Source: Isoperla grammatica (lineage: Eukaryota; Arthropoda; Insecta; Plecoptera; Perlodidae). Taken from it: DNA of 64,000 nucleotides. The notes below the pieces were generated by a model. The model was not told the DNA's origin and ran no database searches. It worked only from the letters and a program-made list of their open reading frames with translations. Positions 35,981-48,956 of this stretch are shown here, in pieces (within the stretch, counting starts at the first letter, position 1; every line of letters starts with the position of its first letter). Both the position numbers and the translations under genes were made by a program. The stretch is taken from positions 1,488,001 to 1,552,000 of the forward strand of contig CAMDTW010000642.1 of assembly GCA_945910005.1 (NCBI GenBank), in the 5' to 3' direction.

Positions 35981-37484
35981 TGCCTTGTCCTCATACCTTG
36001 CATGTAGTGGCTTCTATGTCACTGACTTAGCGCAAGGTTTATCAAGTACAGTCACCGTCACAAGCAAGGAAACATGCGTTGTCCTCATACGATGCATGTA
36101 GTGGCTTTCATGTCACTGACTTAGCGCATGGTTTATCAAGTACAGTCACCGTCACAAGCAAGGAAACATGCGTTGTCCTGATATGTTGCATGTAGTGGCT
36201 TCTATGTCACTGACAAAGCGCAGGGTTTATCAAGTACAGTCACCGGCACAAGCAAGGAAACATGCGTTGTCCTAATATGTTGCATGTAGTGGCTTTCATG
36301 TCACTGACTTAGCGCAGGGTTTATCAAGTACAGTCACCGTCACAAGCAAGGAAACATGCGTTGTTCTGATACGTTGCATGTAGAGGCTTCTATGTCACTC
36401 TCTTAGCGCAGGGTTTATCAAGTACAGTCCCCGTCACAAGCAAGGAAACATGCGTTGTCCTGATATGTTGCATGTAGTGGCTTTCATGTCACTGACTTAG
36501 CGCAGGGTTTATCAAGTACAGTCACCGTCACAAGCAAGGAAACATGCGTTGTTCTGATACGTTGCATGTAGGGGCTTCTATGTCACTGACTTAGCTCAGG
36601 GTTTATCAAGTACAGTCACCGTCACAAGCAAGGAAACATGCGTTGTTCTGATACGTTGCATGTAGGGGCTTCTATGTCACTGACTTAGCGCAGGGTTTAT
36701 CAAGTACAGTCCCCGTCACAAGCAAGGAAACATGCGTTGTCCTCATACGTTGCATGTAGTGGCTTCTATGTCACTGACTTTGCGCAGGGTTTATCAAGTA
36801 CAGTCACCGTCACAAGCGAGGAAACATTCGTTGTCCTGATATGTTGCATTAAGTGGCTTATATGTCACTGACTTAGCGCAGGGTTTATCAAGTACAGTCA
36901 ACGTCACAAGCGAGAAAACATGCGTTGTCCTGATACGTTGCATGTAGTGGCTTTCATGTCACTGACCTAGCGCAGGGTTTATCAAGTACAGTCACCGTCA
37001 CAAGCGACGAAACATGCGTTGTCGTAATATGTTGCATGTAGTGGCTTTCATGGCACTGACTTAGCGCAGGGTTTATCAAGTTCAGTCACCGTCACAACCA
37101 AGGAAACATGCGTTGTCCTGACACGTTGCATGTAGTGGCTTCTATAACACTGACTTAGCGCAGGGTTTGTCAAGTACAGTCACCGTCACAAGCGAGGAAA
37201 CATGCGTTGTCCTCATACGTTGCATGTAGTGGCCTTCATGTCATTGACTTAGGGCAGGGTTTATCAAGTACAGTCACCGTCACAAGCAAGGAAACATGAG
37301 TTGTCTTGATATGTTGCATGTAGTGGCTTCTATGTCACTGACTTAGCGCAAGGTTTATTAAGTACAGTCACCGTCACAAGCGAGGAAACCTGCGTTGTCC
37401 TGATACGTTGCATATAGTGGCTTTCATGTCACTGACTTAGCGCAGGGTTTATCAAGTACAGTCACCGTCAAAAGCAAGGAAACA

Positions 37485-37577
37485 TGCGTTGTCCTGATAT
37501 GTTCATGTAGTGGCTTTTAAGTCACTGACTTAGCGCAGGGTTTATCAAGTACAGTCACCGTCACAAGCAAGAAAACA
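37485..37577 (+). repeat. 93-bp monomer without a 57-mer
   Basis: 3,569 bp after the previous one and part of the same roughly 750-bp shared segment. Its tail has CACAAGCAAGAAAAC. Confidence 0.85.
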
Positions 37578-39081
37578 TGCGTTGTCCTCAACCGTTGCAT
37601 GTAGTGGCTTCTATGTCACTGACATAGCGCAGGGTTTATCAAGTACAGTCACCGTCACAAGCGGGGAAACATGCGTTGTCCTGATACGTTGCATGTAGTG
37701 GCTTCTATGTCACTGACTTAGCGCAGGGTTTATCAAGTACAGTCACCGTCACAAGCGAGGAAACATGCGTTGTCCTGATATGTTGCATTTAGTGGCTTAT
37801 ATGTCACTGACTTAGCGCAGGGTTTATCAAGTACAGTCAACGTCACAAGCGAGAAAACATGCGTTGTCCTGATACGTTGCATGTAGTGGCTTTCATGTCA
37901 CTGACTTAGCGCAGGGTTTATCAAGTACAGTCACCGTCACAAGCGACGAAACATGCGTTGTCCTCATATGTTGCATGTAGTGACTTTCATGTCACTGACT
38001 TAGCGCAGGGTTTATCAAGTTCAGTCACCGTCACAACCAAGGAAACATGCGTTGTCCTGATACGTTGCATGTAGTGGCTTCTATGTCACTGACTTAGCGC
38101 AGAGTTTATCAAGTACAGTCACCGTCACAAGCGAGGAAACATGCGTTGTCCTCATACGTTGCATGTAGTTGCCTTCATGTCACTGACTTAGCGCAGGGTT
38201 TATCAAGTACAGTCACCGTCACAAGCAAGGAAACATGCGTTGTCCTCATATGTTGCATGTAGTGGCTTCTATGTCACTGACTTAGCGCAGGGTTTATCAA
38301 GTACAGTCACCGTCACAAGCAAGGAAACATGCGTTGTTTTGATATGTTGCATGTAGTGGCTTCTATGTCACTAACTTAGCGCAGGGTTTATCAAGTACAG
38401 TCACCGTCACAAGCAAGGAAACATGAGTTGTCCTGATATGTTGCATGTAGTGGCTTCTATGTCACTGACTTAGCGCAAGGTTTATCAAGTACAGTCACCG
38501 TCACAATCGAGGAAACCTGCGTTGTCCTGATACGTTGCATATAGTGGCTTTCATGTCACTGACTTAGCGCAAGGTTTATCAAGTACAGTCACCGTCACAA
38601 GCAAGGAAACATGCGTTGTCCTGATATGTTGCATGTAGTGGCTTCTAAGTCACTGACTTAGCGCAGGGTTTATCAAGTACAGTCACCGTCAAAAGCAAGG
38701 AAACATGCGTTGTCCTCATATGTTGCATGTAGTGGCTTCTATGTCACTGACTAAGCGCAGGGTTTATCAAGTACAGTCACCGTCACAAGCAAGGAAACAT
38801 GCGTTGTCCTGATATGTTGCATGAAGTGGCTTCTATGTCACTGACTTAGCGCAGGATTTATCAAGTACAGTCACCGTCACAAGCAAGTAAACGTGAGTTG
38901 TCCTGATTTGTTGCATGTAGTGGCTTCTATGTCACTGACTTAGCGCAAGGTTAATTAAGTACAGTCACCGTCACAAGCGAGGAAACCTGCGTTGTCCTGA
39001 TACGTTGCATGTAGTGGCTTTCATGTCACTGACTTAGCGCAGGGTTTATCAAGTACAGTCACCGTCACAAGCAAGGAAACA

Positions 39082-39174
39082 TGCGTTGTCCTGATATGTT
39101 CATGTAGTGGCTTTTAAGTCACTGACTTAGCGCAAGGTTTATCAAGTACAGTCACCGTCACAATAAAGGAAAAA
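39082..39174 (+). repeat. 93-bp monomer at the start of block C
   Basis: GTTCATG monomer whose tail ends ATAAAGGAAAA. Its C-unit counterparts at 44307 and 51130 have GATATCTTCATG. Confidence 0.85.
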
Positions 39175-39880
39175 TGCGTTGTCCTCATTCTTTGCATGAA
39201 GTGGCTTCTATGTCACTGACTTAGCGCAGGGTTTATCAAGTACAGTCACCGTCACAAGCAAGGAAACATGCGTTGTCCTGATATGTTGCATGAAGTGGCT
39301 TCTATGTCACTGACTCAGCACATGGTTTATCAAGTACAGTCACCGTCACAAGCAAGGAAACATGCGTTGTCCTCATATGTTGCATGTAGCGGCTTCTATG
39401 TCACTGACTTAGCGCAGAGTTTATCAAGTACAGTCACCGTCACAAGCAAGGAACTATGCGTTGTCTTCATACGCTGCATGTAGCTGCTTCTCTGTCACTG
39501 ACTTAGCGCAAGGTTAATAAAGTACAGTCACCGTCACAAGCAAGGAAACATGCGTTGTCCTCATACGTCTCATGTAGTGGCTTCTATGTCACTGACATAG
39601 CGCAGGGTTTATCAAGTACAGTCACCGTCACAAGCAAGGAAACATGCGTTGTCCTGATATGTTGCATGTAGTGGCTTTTATGTCACTGACTTAGCGCAGG
39701 GATTATCAAGTACAGTCACCGTCACAATAGAGGAAACATGCGTTGTTCTCATACGTTGCATGTAGTGGCTTCTATGTCACTGACTTAGCGCAAGGTTTAT
39801 CATGTACAGTCACCGTCACAAGCAAGGAAACATGCGTTGTCCTCATACATTGCATGTAGTGGCTTCTATGTCACTGACTT

Positions 39881-40444
39881 AGCTCAGGGTTTATCAAGTA
39901 CAGTCACCGTCACAAGCGAGGAAACATGCGTTGTTCTGATATGTTGCATGTAGTGGCTTTCATGTCACTGACTTAGCTCAGGGTTTATCAAGTACAGTCA
40001 CCGTCAAAAGCGTAGAAACATGCGTTGTCCTGATATGTTGCATGTAGTGGCTTTCATGTCAATGACATAGCGCAGGGTTTATCAAGTACAGTTACCGTCA
40101 CAATAGAGGAAACATGCGATGTCCTCATATATTGCATGAAGTAGCTTCTATGTCACTGACTTAGCGCAGGGTTTATCAAGTACAGTCACCGTCACAAGCA
40201 AGGAAACATGCGTTGTCCTGATATGTTGCATGTAGTGGCTTCTATGTCACTGACTAAGCGCAGGGATTATCAAGTACAGTCACCGTCACAAGCAAGGAAA
40301 CATGCGTTGTCCTGATATGTTGCATGTAGTGGCTTTCATGTCACTGACTTAGCGCAGGGTTTATTAAGTACAGTCACCGTCACAAGCGAAGAAACATGCG
40401 GTGTTCTGATATGTTGCATGTAGTGGCTTCTATGTCACTGACTT
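39881..40444 (+). repeat. T cassette 4 (shortened to 6 monomers, 564 bp)
   Basis: The GTCAAAAGCGTAG monomer is followed directly by one with TTTCATGTCAATGACATAG. The GAAACTTGCG and TATCGAGTAC monomers are missing: three monomers lost exactly in register. Confidence 0.86.
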
Positions 40445-41242
40445 AGCCCAGGGTTTATCAAGTACAGTCACCGTCACAAGCAAGGAAACATGCAATATCC
40501 TGATATGTTGCATGTAGTGGCTTTCATGTCTCTGACTTAGCGCTGGTTTTATCAAGTACAGTCACCGTCACAAGCAAGAAAACATGCGTTGTTCTGATAC
40601 GTTGCATGTAGGGGCTTCTATGTCACTAACTTAGCGCAGGGTTTATCAAGTACAGTCACCGTCACAAGCAAGGAAACATGCGTTGTCCTCATACGTTGCA
40701 TGTAGTGGCTTCCATGTCACTGACTTAGCGCAGGGTTTATCAAGTACAGTCACCGTCACAAGCGAGGAAACATGCGTTGTCCTGATACGTTGCATGTAGT
40801 GGCTTCTATGTCACTGACATAGCGCAGGGTTTATCAAGTACAGTCACCGTCACAAGCGAGGAAACATGCGTTGTCCTGATATGTTGCATTTAGTGGCTTA
40901 TATGTCACTGACTTAGCGCAGGGTTTATCAAGTACAGTCACCGTCACAAGCAAGGAAACATACGTTGTCCTCATACGTTGCATGTAGGGGCTTCTATGTC
41001 ACTGACTTATTGCAAGGTTTATCAAGTACAGTCACCGTCACAAGCAAGGAAACATGCGTTGTCCTCATACGTTGCATGTAGTGGCTTTCATGTCATTGAC
41101 TTAGCGCAGGGTTTATCAAGTACAGTCCCCGTCACAAGCAAGGAAACATGCGTTGTCCTCATACGTTGCATGTAGTGGCTTCTATGTCACTGACTTAGCG
41201 CAGGGTTTATCAAGTACAGTCACCGTCACAAGCGAGGAAACA

Positions 41243-41299
41243 TGCGTACTGTACTATGTATGCGTATCAAGTACAGTCACCGTCACCAGCGAGGAAACC
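41243..41299 (+). repeat. 57-bp truncated monomer 9
   Basis: First copy after the mosaic block. Its tail has CACCAGCGAGG in place of CACAAGCGAGG. The distance to L returns to 620 bp; 93-mer at 41394-41486. Confidence 0.92.
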
Positions 41300-42850
41300 T
41301 GCGTTGTCCTGATACGTTGCATATAGTGGCTTTCATCTCACTGACTTAGCGCAGGGTTTATCAAGTACAGTCACCGTCACAAGCAAGGAAACATGCGTTG
41401 TCCTGATATGTTCATGTAGTGGCTTTTAAGTCACTGACTTAGCGCAGGGTTTATCAAGTACAGTCACCGTCACAAGCAAGGAAACATGCGTTGTCCTCAT
41501 ACGTTGCATGTAGGGGCTTCTATGTCACTGACTTAGCGCAAGGTTTATCAAGTACAGTCACCGTCACAAGCAAGGAAACATGCGTTGTCCTCATACGTTG
41601 CATGTAGTGGCTTTCATGTCATTGACTTAGCGCAGGGTTTATCAAGTACAGTCACCGTCACAAGCAAGGAAACATGCGTTTTCCTCATACGTTGCATGTA
41701 GTGGCTTCTATGTCACTGACTTAGCGCAGGGTTTATCAAGTACAGTCACCGTCACAAGCAAGGAAACATGCGTTGTCCTGATACGTTGCATGTAGTGGCT
41801 TCTATGTCACTGACGTAACGCAGGGTTTATCAAGTACAGTCAACGTCACAAGCAAGGAAACATGCGTTGTCCTGATATGTTGCATGTAGTGTCTTCTATG
41901 TCACTGACTTAGCGCAGGGTTTATAAAGTACAGTCACCGTCACACGCGAGGAAACATGCGTTGTCCTCATATGTTGCATGTAGTGGCTTCTATGTCACTG
42001 ACTTAGCGCAGGGTTTATCAAGTACAGTCACCGTCACAAGCAAGGAAACATGCGTTGTCCTCATACGTTGCATGTAGTGGCTTCTATGTCACTGACTTAG
42101 CGCAGGGTTTATCAAGTACAGTCACCGTCACAAGCGATGAAACATGCGTTGTCCTGATACGTTGCATGTAGTGGCTTTCATGTCACTGACTTAGCGCAGG
42201 GTTTATCAAGTACAGTCACCGTCACAAGCAAGGAAACATGCGTTGTCCTGATACGTTGCATGTAGTGGCTTCTATGTCACTGACTTAGCGCAGGGTTAAT
42301 CAAGTACAGTCACCGTCACAATAGAGAAAACATGCGTTGTCCTGATACGTTGCATGTAGTGGCTTCTATGTCACTGACTTAGCGCAGGGTTTATCAAGTA
42401 CAGTCACCGTCACAAGCAAGGAAACATGCGTTGTCCTCATACGTTGCATGAAGTGGCTTCTATGTCACTGACTTAGCGCAGGGTTTATCAAGTACAGTCA
42501 CCGTCACAAGCAAGGAAACATGAGTTGTCCTGATATGTTGCATGTAGGGGCTTCTATGTAACTGACTAAGCGCAGGGTTTATCAAGTACAGTCACCGTCA
42601 CAAGCAAGGAAACATGCAATATCCTGATATGTTGCATGTAGTAACTTTCATGTCACTGACTTAGCGCAGGTTTTATCAAGTACAGTCAACGTCACAAGCA
42701 AGGAAACATGCGTTGTTCTGATACGTTGCATGTAGGGGCTTCTATGTCACGTACTTAGCGCAGGGTTTATCAAGTACAGTCACCGTCACAAGCAAGGAAA
42801 CATGCGTTATCCTCATTCGTTGCATGTAGTGGCTTCTATGTCACTGACTT

Positions 42851-43696
42851 AGCTCAGGGTTTATCAAGTACAGTCACCGTCACAAGCGAGGAAACATGCG
42901 TTGTTCTGATATGTTGCATGTAGTGGCTTTCATGTCACTGACTTAGCTCAGGGTTTATCAAGTACAGTCACCGTCAAAAGCGTAGAAACATGCGTTGTCC
43001 TCATATGTTGCATGTAGTAGCTTTCACGTCAAAGACTTAGCGCAGGGTTTATCAAGTACAGTCACCGTCACAAGCAAGGAAACTTGCGTTGTCCTGATAT
43101 GTTGCATGTAGTGGCTTCTATGTCACTGACTTAGCACAGGGTTAGTCGAGTACAGTCACCGTCACAAGCAAGGAAACATGCGTTGTCCTGATACGTTTCA
43201 TGTAGTGGCTTCTATGTCACTGACTTAGCGCAGGGTTTATCGAGTACAGTCACCGTCACAAGCGAGGAAACATTCGTTGTCCTGATATGTTGCATGTAGT
43301 GGCTTTCTTGTCAATGACATAGCGCAGGGTTTATCAAGTACAGTTACCGTCACAATAGAGGAAACATGCGATGTCCTCATATATTGCATGAAGTAGCTTC
43401 TATGTCACTGACTTAGCGCAGGGTTTATCAAGTACAGTCACCGTCACAAGCAAGGAAACATGCGTTTTCCTGATATGTTGCTTGTAGTGGCTTCTATGTC
43501 ACTGACTAAGCGCAGGGATTATCAAGTACAGTCACCGTCACAAGCAAGGAAACATGCGTTGTCCTGATATGTTGCATGTAGTGGCTTTCATGTCACTGAC
43601 TTAGCGCAGGGTTTATTAAGTACAGTCACCGTCACAAGCGAAGAAACATGCGGTGTTCTGATATGTTGCATGTAGTGGCTTCTATGTCACTGACTT
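42851..43696 (+). repeat. T cassette 5 (846 bp), first in unit C1
   Basis: Carries GTTAGTCGAG and GCGTTTTCCTGATATGTTGCTTG, seen as private or C-specific changes. Confidence 0.87.
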
Positions 43697-44306
43697 AGCC
43701 CAGGGTTTATCAAGTACAGTCACCGTCACAATAGAGGAAACATGCGTTGTCCTGATACGTTGCATGTAGTGGCTTCTATGTCACTGACTTAGCGCAGGGT
43801 TTATCAAGTACAGTCACCGTCACAAGCAAGTAAACATGCGTTGTCCTGATACGTTGCATGTAGTGGCTTTCATGTCACTGACTTAGCGCAGGGTTTATCA
43901 AGTACAGTCACCGTCAAAAGCAAGGAAACATGCGTTGTCCTCATATGTTGCATGTAGTGGCTTCTATGTCACTGACTAAGCGCAGGGTTTATCAAGTACA
44001 GTCACCGTCACAAGCAAGGAAACATGCGTTGTCCTGATATGTTGCATGAAGTGGCTTCTATGTCACTGACTTAGCGCAGGGTTTATCAAGTACAGTCACC
44101 GTCACAAGCAAGGAAACATGAGTTGTCCTGATATGTTGCATGTAGTGGCTTCTATGTCACTGACTTAGCGCAAGGTTAATTAAGTACAGTCACCGTCACA
44201 AGCGAGGAAACCTGCGTTGTCCTGATACGTTGCATGTAGTGGCTTTCATGTCACTGACTTAGCGCAGGGTTTATCAAGTACAGTCACCGTCACAAGCAAG
44301 GAAACA

Positions 44307-44399
44307 TGCGTTGTCCTGATATCTTCATGTAGTGGCTTTTAAGTCACTGACTTAGCGCAGGGTTTATCAAGTACAGTCACCGTCACAATAAAGGAAACA
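44307..44399 (+). repeat. Second type of 93-bp monomer (GATATCTTCATG), unit C1
   Basis: Same one-base deletion as the companion monomer plus a G-to-C change (ATCTTCATG), and a tail with ATAAAGGAAAC. Specific to block C. Confidence 0.87.
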
Positions 44400-45105
44400 T
44401 GCGTTGTCCTCATTCTTTGCATGTAGTGGCTTCTATGTCACTGACTTAGCGCAGGGTTTATCAAGTACAGTCACCGTCACAAGCAAGGAAACATGCGTTG
44501 TCCTGATATGTTGCATGAAGTGGCTTCTATGTCACTGACTCAGCGCAGGGTTTATCAAGTACAGTCACCGTCACAAGCAAGGAAACATGCGTTGTCCTCA
44601 TATGTTGCATGTAGCGGCTTCTATGTCACTGACTTAGCGCAGAGTTTATCAAGTACAGTCACCGTCACAAGCAAGGAACTATGCGTTGTCCTCATACGCT
44701 GCATGTAGCTGCTTCTCTGTCACTGACTTAGCGCAGGGTTAATAAAGTACAGTCACCGTCACAAGCAAGGAAACATGCGTTGTCCTCATACGTTGCATGT
44801 AGTGGCTTCTATATCACTGACATAGCGCAGGGTTAATCAAGTACAGTCACCGTCACAAGCAAGGAAACATGCGTTGTCCTGATATGTTGCATGTAGTGGC
44901 TTTTATGTCACTGACTTAGCGCAGGGATTATCAAGTACAGTCACCGTCACAATAGAGGAAACATGCGTTGTTCTCATACGTTGCATGTAGTGGCTTCTAT
45001 GTCACTGACTTAGCGCAAGGTTTATCATGTACAGTCACCGTCACAAGCAAGGAAACATGCGTTGTCCTCATACGTTGCATGTAGTGGCTTCTATGTCACT
45101 GACTT

Positions 45106-45951
45106 AGCTCAGGGTTTATCAAGTACAGTCACCGTCACAAGCGAGGAAACATGCGTTGTTCTGATATGTTGCATGTAGTGGCTTTCATGTCACTGACTTA
45201 GCTCAGGGTTTATCAAGTACAGTCACCGTCAAAAGCGTAGAAACATGCGTTGTCCTCATATGTTGCATGTAGTAGCTTTCACGTCAAAGACTTAGCGCAG
45301 GGTTTATCAAGTACAGTCACCGTCACAAGCAAGGAAACTTGCGTTGTCCTGATACGGTGCATGTAGTGGCTTCTATGTCACTGACTTAGCACAGGGTTTA
45401 TCGAGTACAGTCACCGTCACAAGCAAGGAAACATGCGTTGTCCTGATACGTTGCATGTAGTGGCTTCTATGTCACTGACTCAGCGCAGGGTTTATCGAGT
45501 ACAGTCACCGTCAAAAGCGAGGAAACATTCGTTGTCCTGATATGTTGCATGTAGTGGCTTTCATGTCAATGACATAGCGCAGGGTTTATCAAGTACAGTT
45601 ACCGTCACAATAGAGGAAACATGCGATGTCCTCATATATTGCATGAAGTAGCTTCTATGTCACTGACTTAGCGCAGGGTTTATCAAGTACAGTCACCGTC
45701 ACAAGCAAGGAAACATGCGTTGTCCTGATATGTTGCATGTAGTGGCTTCTATGTCACTGACTAAGCGCAGGGATTATCAAGTACAGTCACCGTCACAAGC
45801 AAGGAAACATGCGTTGTCCTGATATGTTGCATGTAGTGGCTTTCATGTCACTGACTTAGCGCAGGGTTTATTAAGTACAGTCACCGTCACAAGCGAAGAA
45901 ACATGCGGTGTTCTGATATGTTGCATGTAGTGGCTTCTATGTCACTGACTT
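45106..45951 (+). repeat. T cassette 6 (846 bp), second in unit C1
   Basis: 2,255 bp after cassette 5. It differs from it by GATACGGTGCATG, ACTCAGCGC and TTTCATGTCAATG, and continues into ATGCAATATCC where cassette 5 continues into ATAGAGG. Confidence 0.87.
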
Positions 45952-47219
45952 AGCCCAGGGTTTATCAAGTACAGTCACCGTCACAAGCAAGGAAACATGC
46001 AATATCCTGATATGTTGCATGTAGTGGCTTTCATCTCACTGACTTAGCGCAGGTTTTATCAAGTACAGTCACCGTCACAAGCAAGAAAACATGCGTTGTT
46101 CTGATACGTTGCATGTAGGGGCTTCTATGTCACTAACTTAGCGCAGGGTTTATCAAGTACAGTCACAGTCACAAGCAAGGAAACATGCGTTGTCCTCATA
46201 CGTTGCATGTAGTGGCTTCCATGTCACTGACTTAGCGCAGGGTTTATCAAGTACAGTCACCGTCACAAGCGAGGAAACATGCGTTGTCCTGATACGTTGC
46301 ATGTAGTGGCTTCTATGTCACTGACATAGCGCAGGGTTTATCAAGTACAGTCACCGTCACAAGCGAGGAAACATGCGTTGTCCTGATATGTTGCATTTAG
46401 TGGCTTATATGTCACTGACTTAGCGCAGGGTTTATCAAGTACAGTCAACGTCACAAGCGAGAAAACATGCGTTGTCCTGATACGTTGCATGTAGTGGCTT
46501 TCATGTCACTGACTTAGCGCAGGGTTTATCAAGTACAGTCACCGTCACAAGCGACGAAACATGCGTTGTCCTCATATGTTGCATGTAGTGGCTTTCATGT
46601 CACTGACTTAGCGCAGGGTTTATCAAGTTCAGTCACCGTCACAACCAAGGAAACATGCGTTGTCCTGATACGTTGCATGAAGTGGCTTCTATGTCACTGA
46701 CTTAGCGCAGGGTTTATCAAGTACAGTCACCGTCACAAGCGAGGAAACATGCGTTGTCCTCATACGTTGCATGTAGTGGCCTTCATGTCACTGACTTAGC
46801 GCAGGGTTTATCAAGTACAGTCACCGTCACAAGCAAGGAAACATGCGTTGTCCTCATATGTCGCATGCAGTGGCTTCTATGTCACTGACTTAGCGCAGGG
46901 TTTATCAAGTACAGTCACCGTCACAAGCAAGGAAACATGCGTTGTCCTCATACGTTGCATGTAGGGGCTTCTATGTCACTGACTTAGCGCAAGGTTTATC
47001 AAGTACAGTCACCGTCACAAGCAAGGAAACATGCGTTGTCCTCATACGTTGCATGTAGTGGCTTTCATGTCATTGACTTAGCGCAGGGTTTATCAAGTAC
47101 AGTCCCCGTCACAAGCAAGGAAACATGCGTTGTCCTCATACGTTGCATGTAGTGGCTTCTATGTCACTGACTTAGCGCAGGGTTTATCAAGTACAGTCAC
47201 CGTCACAAGCGAGGAAACA

Positions 47220-47276
47220 TGCGTACTGTACTATGTATGCGTATCAAGTACAGTCACCGTCACAAGCGAGGAAGCC
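47220..47276 (+). repeat. 57-bp truncated monomer 10
   Basis: The tail reads GAGGAAGCC, a private A-to-G change. 93-mer at 47371-47463. Confidence 0.92.
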
Positions 47277-48110
47277 TGCGTTGTCCTGATACGTTGCATA
47301 TAGTGGCTTTCATCTCACTGACTTAGCGCAGGGTTTATCAAGTACAGTCACCGTCACAAGCAAGGAAACATGCGTTGTCCTGATATGTTCATGTAGTGGC
47401 TTTTAAGTCACTGACTTAGCGCAGGGTTTATCAAGTACAGTCACCGTCACAAGAAAGGAAACATGCGTTGTCCTCATACGTTGCATGTAGGGGCTTCTAT
47501 GTCACTGACTTAGCGCAAGGTTTATCAAGTACAGTCACCGTCACAAGCAAGGAAACATGCGTTGTCCTCATACGTTGCATGTAGTGGCTTTCATGTCATT
47601 GACTTAGCGCAGGGTTTATCAAGTACAGTCACCGTCACAAGCAAGGAAACATGCGTTTTCCTCATACGTTGCATGTAGTGGCTTCTATGTCACTGACTTA
47701 GCGCAGGGTTTATCAAGTACAGTCACCGTCACAAGCAAGGAAACATGCGTTGTCCTGATACGTTGCATGTAGTGGCTTCTATGTCACTGACGTAACGCAG
47801 GGTTTATCAAGTACAGTCAACGTCACAAGCAAGGAAACATGCGTTGTCCTGATATGTTGCATGTAGTGTCTTATATGTCACTGACTTAGCGCAAGGTTTA
47901 TAAAGTACAGTCACCGTCACACGCGAGGAAACATGCGTTGTCCTCATATGTTGCATGTAGTGGCTTCTATGTCACTGACTTAGCGCAGGGTTTATCAAGT
48001 ACAGTCACCGTCACAAGCAAGGAAACATGCGTTGTCCTCATACGTTGCATGTAGTGGCTTCTATGTCACTGACTTAGCGCAGGGTTTATCAAGTACAGTC
48101 ACCGTCACAA

Positions 48111-48956
48111 GCGATGAAACATGCGTTGTCCTGATACGTTGCATGTAGTGGCTTTCATGTCACTGACTTAGCGCAGGGTTTATCAAGTACAGTCACCGTC
48201 ACAAGCAAGGAAACATGCGTTGTCCTGATACGTTGCATGTAGTGGCTTCTATGTCACTGACTTAGCGCAGGGTTAATCAAGTACAGTCACCGTCACAATA
48301 GAGAAAACATGCGTTGTCCTGATACGTTGCATGTAGTGGCTTCTATGTCACTGACTTAGCGCAGGGTTTATCAAGTACAGTCACCGTCACAAGCAAGGAA
48401 ACATGCGTTGTCCTCATACGTTGCATGAAGTGGCTTCTATGTCACTGACTTAGCGCAGGGTTTATCAAGTACAGTCACCGTCACAAGCAAGGAAACATGA
48501 GTTGTCCTGATATGTTGCATGTAGGGGCTTCTATGTAACTGACTAAGCGCAGGGTTTATCAAGTACAGTCACCGTCACAAGCAAGGAAACATGCAATATC
48601 CTGATATGTTGCATGTAGTGGCTTTCATGTCACTGACTTAGCGCAGGTTTTATCAAGTACAGTCACCGTCACAAGCAAGGAAACATGCGTTGTTCTGATA
48701 CGTTGCATGTAGGGGCTTCTATGTCACTTACTTAGCGCAGGGTTTATCAAGTACAGTCACCGTCACAAGCAAGGAAACATGCGTTGTCCTCATTCGTTGC
48801 ATGTAGTGGCTTTCTTGTCAATGACATAGCGCAGGGTTTATCAAGTACAGTTACCGTCACAATAGAGGAAACATGCGATGTCCTCATATATTGCATGAAG
48901 TAGCTTCTATGTCACTGACTTAGCGCAGGGTTTATCAAGTACAGTCACCGTCACAA
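48111..48956 (+). repeat. 9-monomer (846-bp) composite insertion in unit C2
   Basis: Runs from a GCGATGAAAC monomer to just before the next GCGATGAAAC monomer at 48957. Inside, the TCCTCATTCGTTG monomer (about 48788) jumps into TTTCTTGTCAATGACATAG (about 48812), skipping most of the T cassette. After the GATGTCCTCATATATTG monomer it returns to the start of the unit. Two exchange junctions are therefore visible. Confidence 0.82.

Larger units (their letters stand above)
33157..38687 (+). repeat. Block M: mosaic satellite without a complete HOR unit
   Basis: The 5,791-bp periodicity of block B breaks at 33157. No 57-bp monomer occurs between 28313 and 41243. Short HOR-like matches remain: about 750 bp around 33250-34000 recurs around 36820-37570 at 3,569-bp spacing (38 monomers minus three single-base deletions), and the GCATTTAGTGG segment near 35061 recurs near 37784. 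An L-equivalent position at 34385 follows the GTCAACGTCAC monomer but lacks the L variants. Private variants such as TTGTCGTAATATG (33.45 and 37.02 kb) are frequent here. Confidence 0.75.
28839..41862 (+). repeat. L-to-L interval of 13,024 bp spanning end of B, mosaic M and start of C
   Basis: The interval resolves to 139 monomers when seven 93-mers or single-base deletions and insertions and one 57-mer are counted. It holds an incomplete third B unit up to 33156, the mosaic block, and a shortened C unit from 38688. It is not one HOR unit; it is listed because no L monomer interrupts it. Confidence 0.75.
41863..47839 (+). repeat. HOR unit C1 (64 monomers)
   Basis: 5,977 bp: 61 full monomers, two 93-mers (44307 and 47371) and one 57-mer (47220). 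It contains two T cassettes (42851 and 45106). The L monomer here has GTCTTCTATG; later C units have GTCTTATATG. Confidence 0.83.

Noticed and set aside
42851..47350. Simple 24-monomer tandem duplication in unit C1
   Set aside because: Only the T cassette (about 850 bp) matches at 2,255-bp spacing. Sequence after each cassette differs (ATAGAGG versus ATGCAATATCC), so the whole 24-monomer segment is not duplicated.
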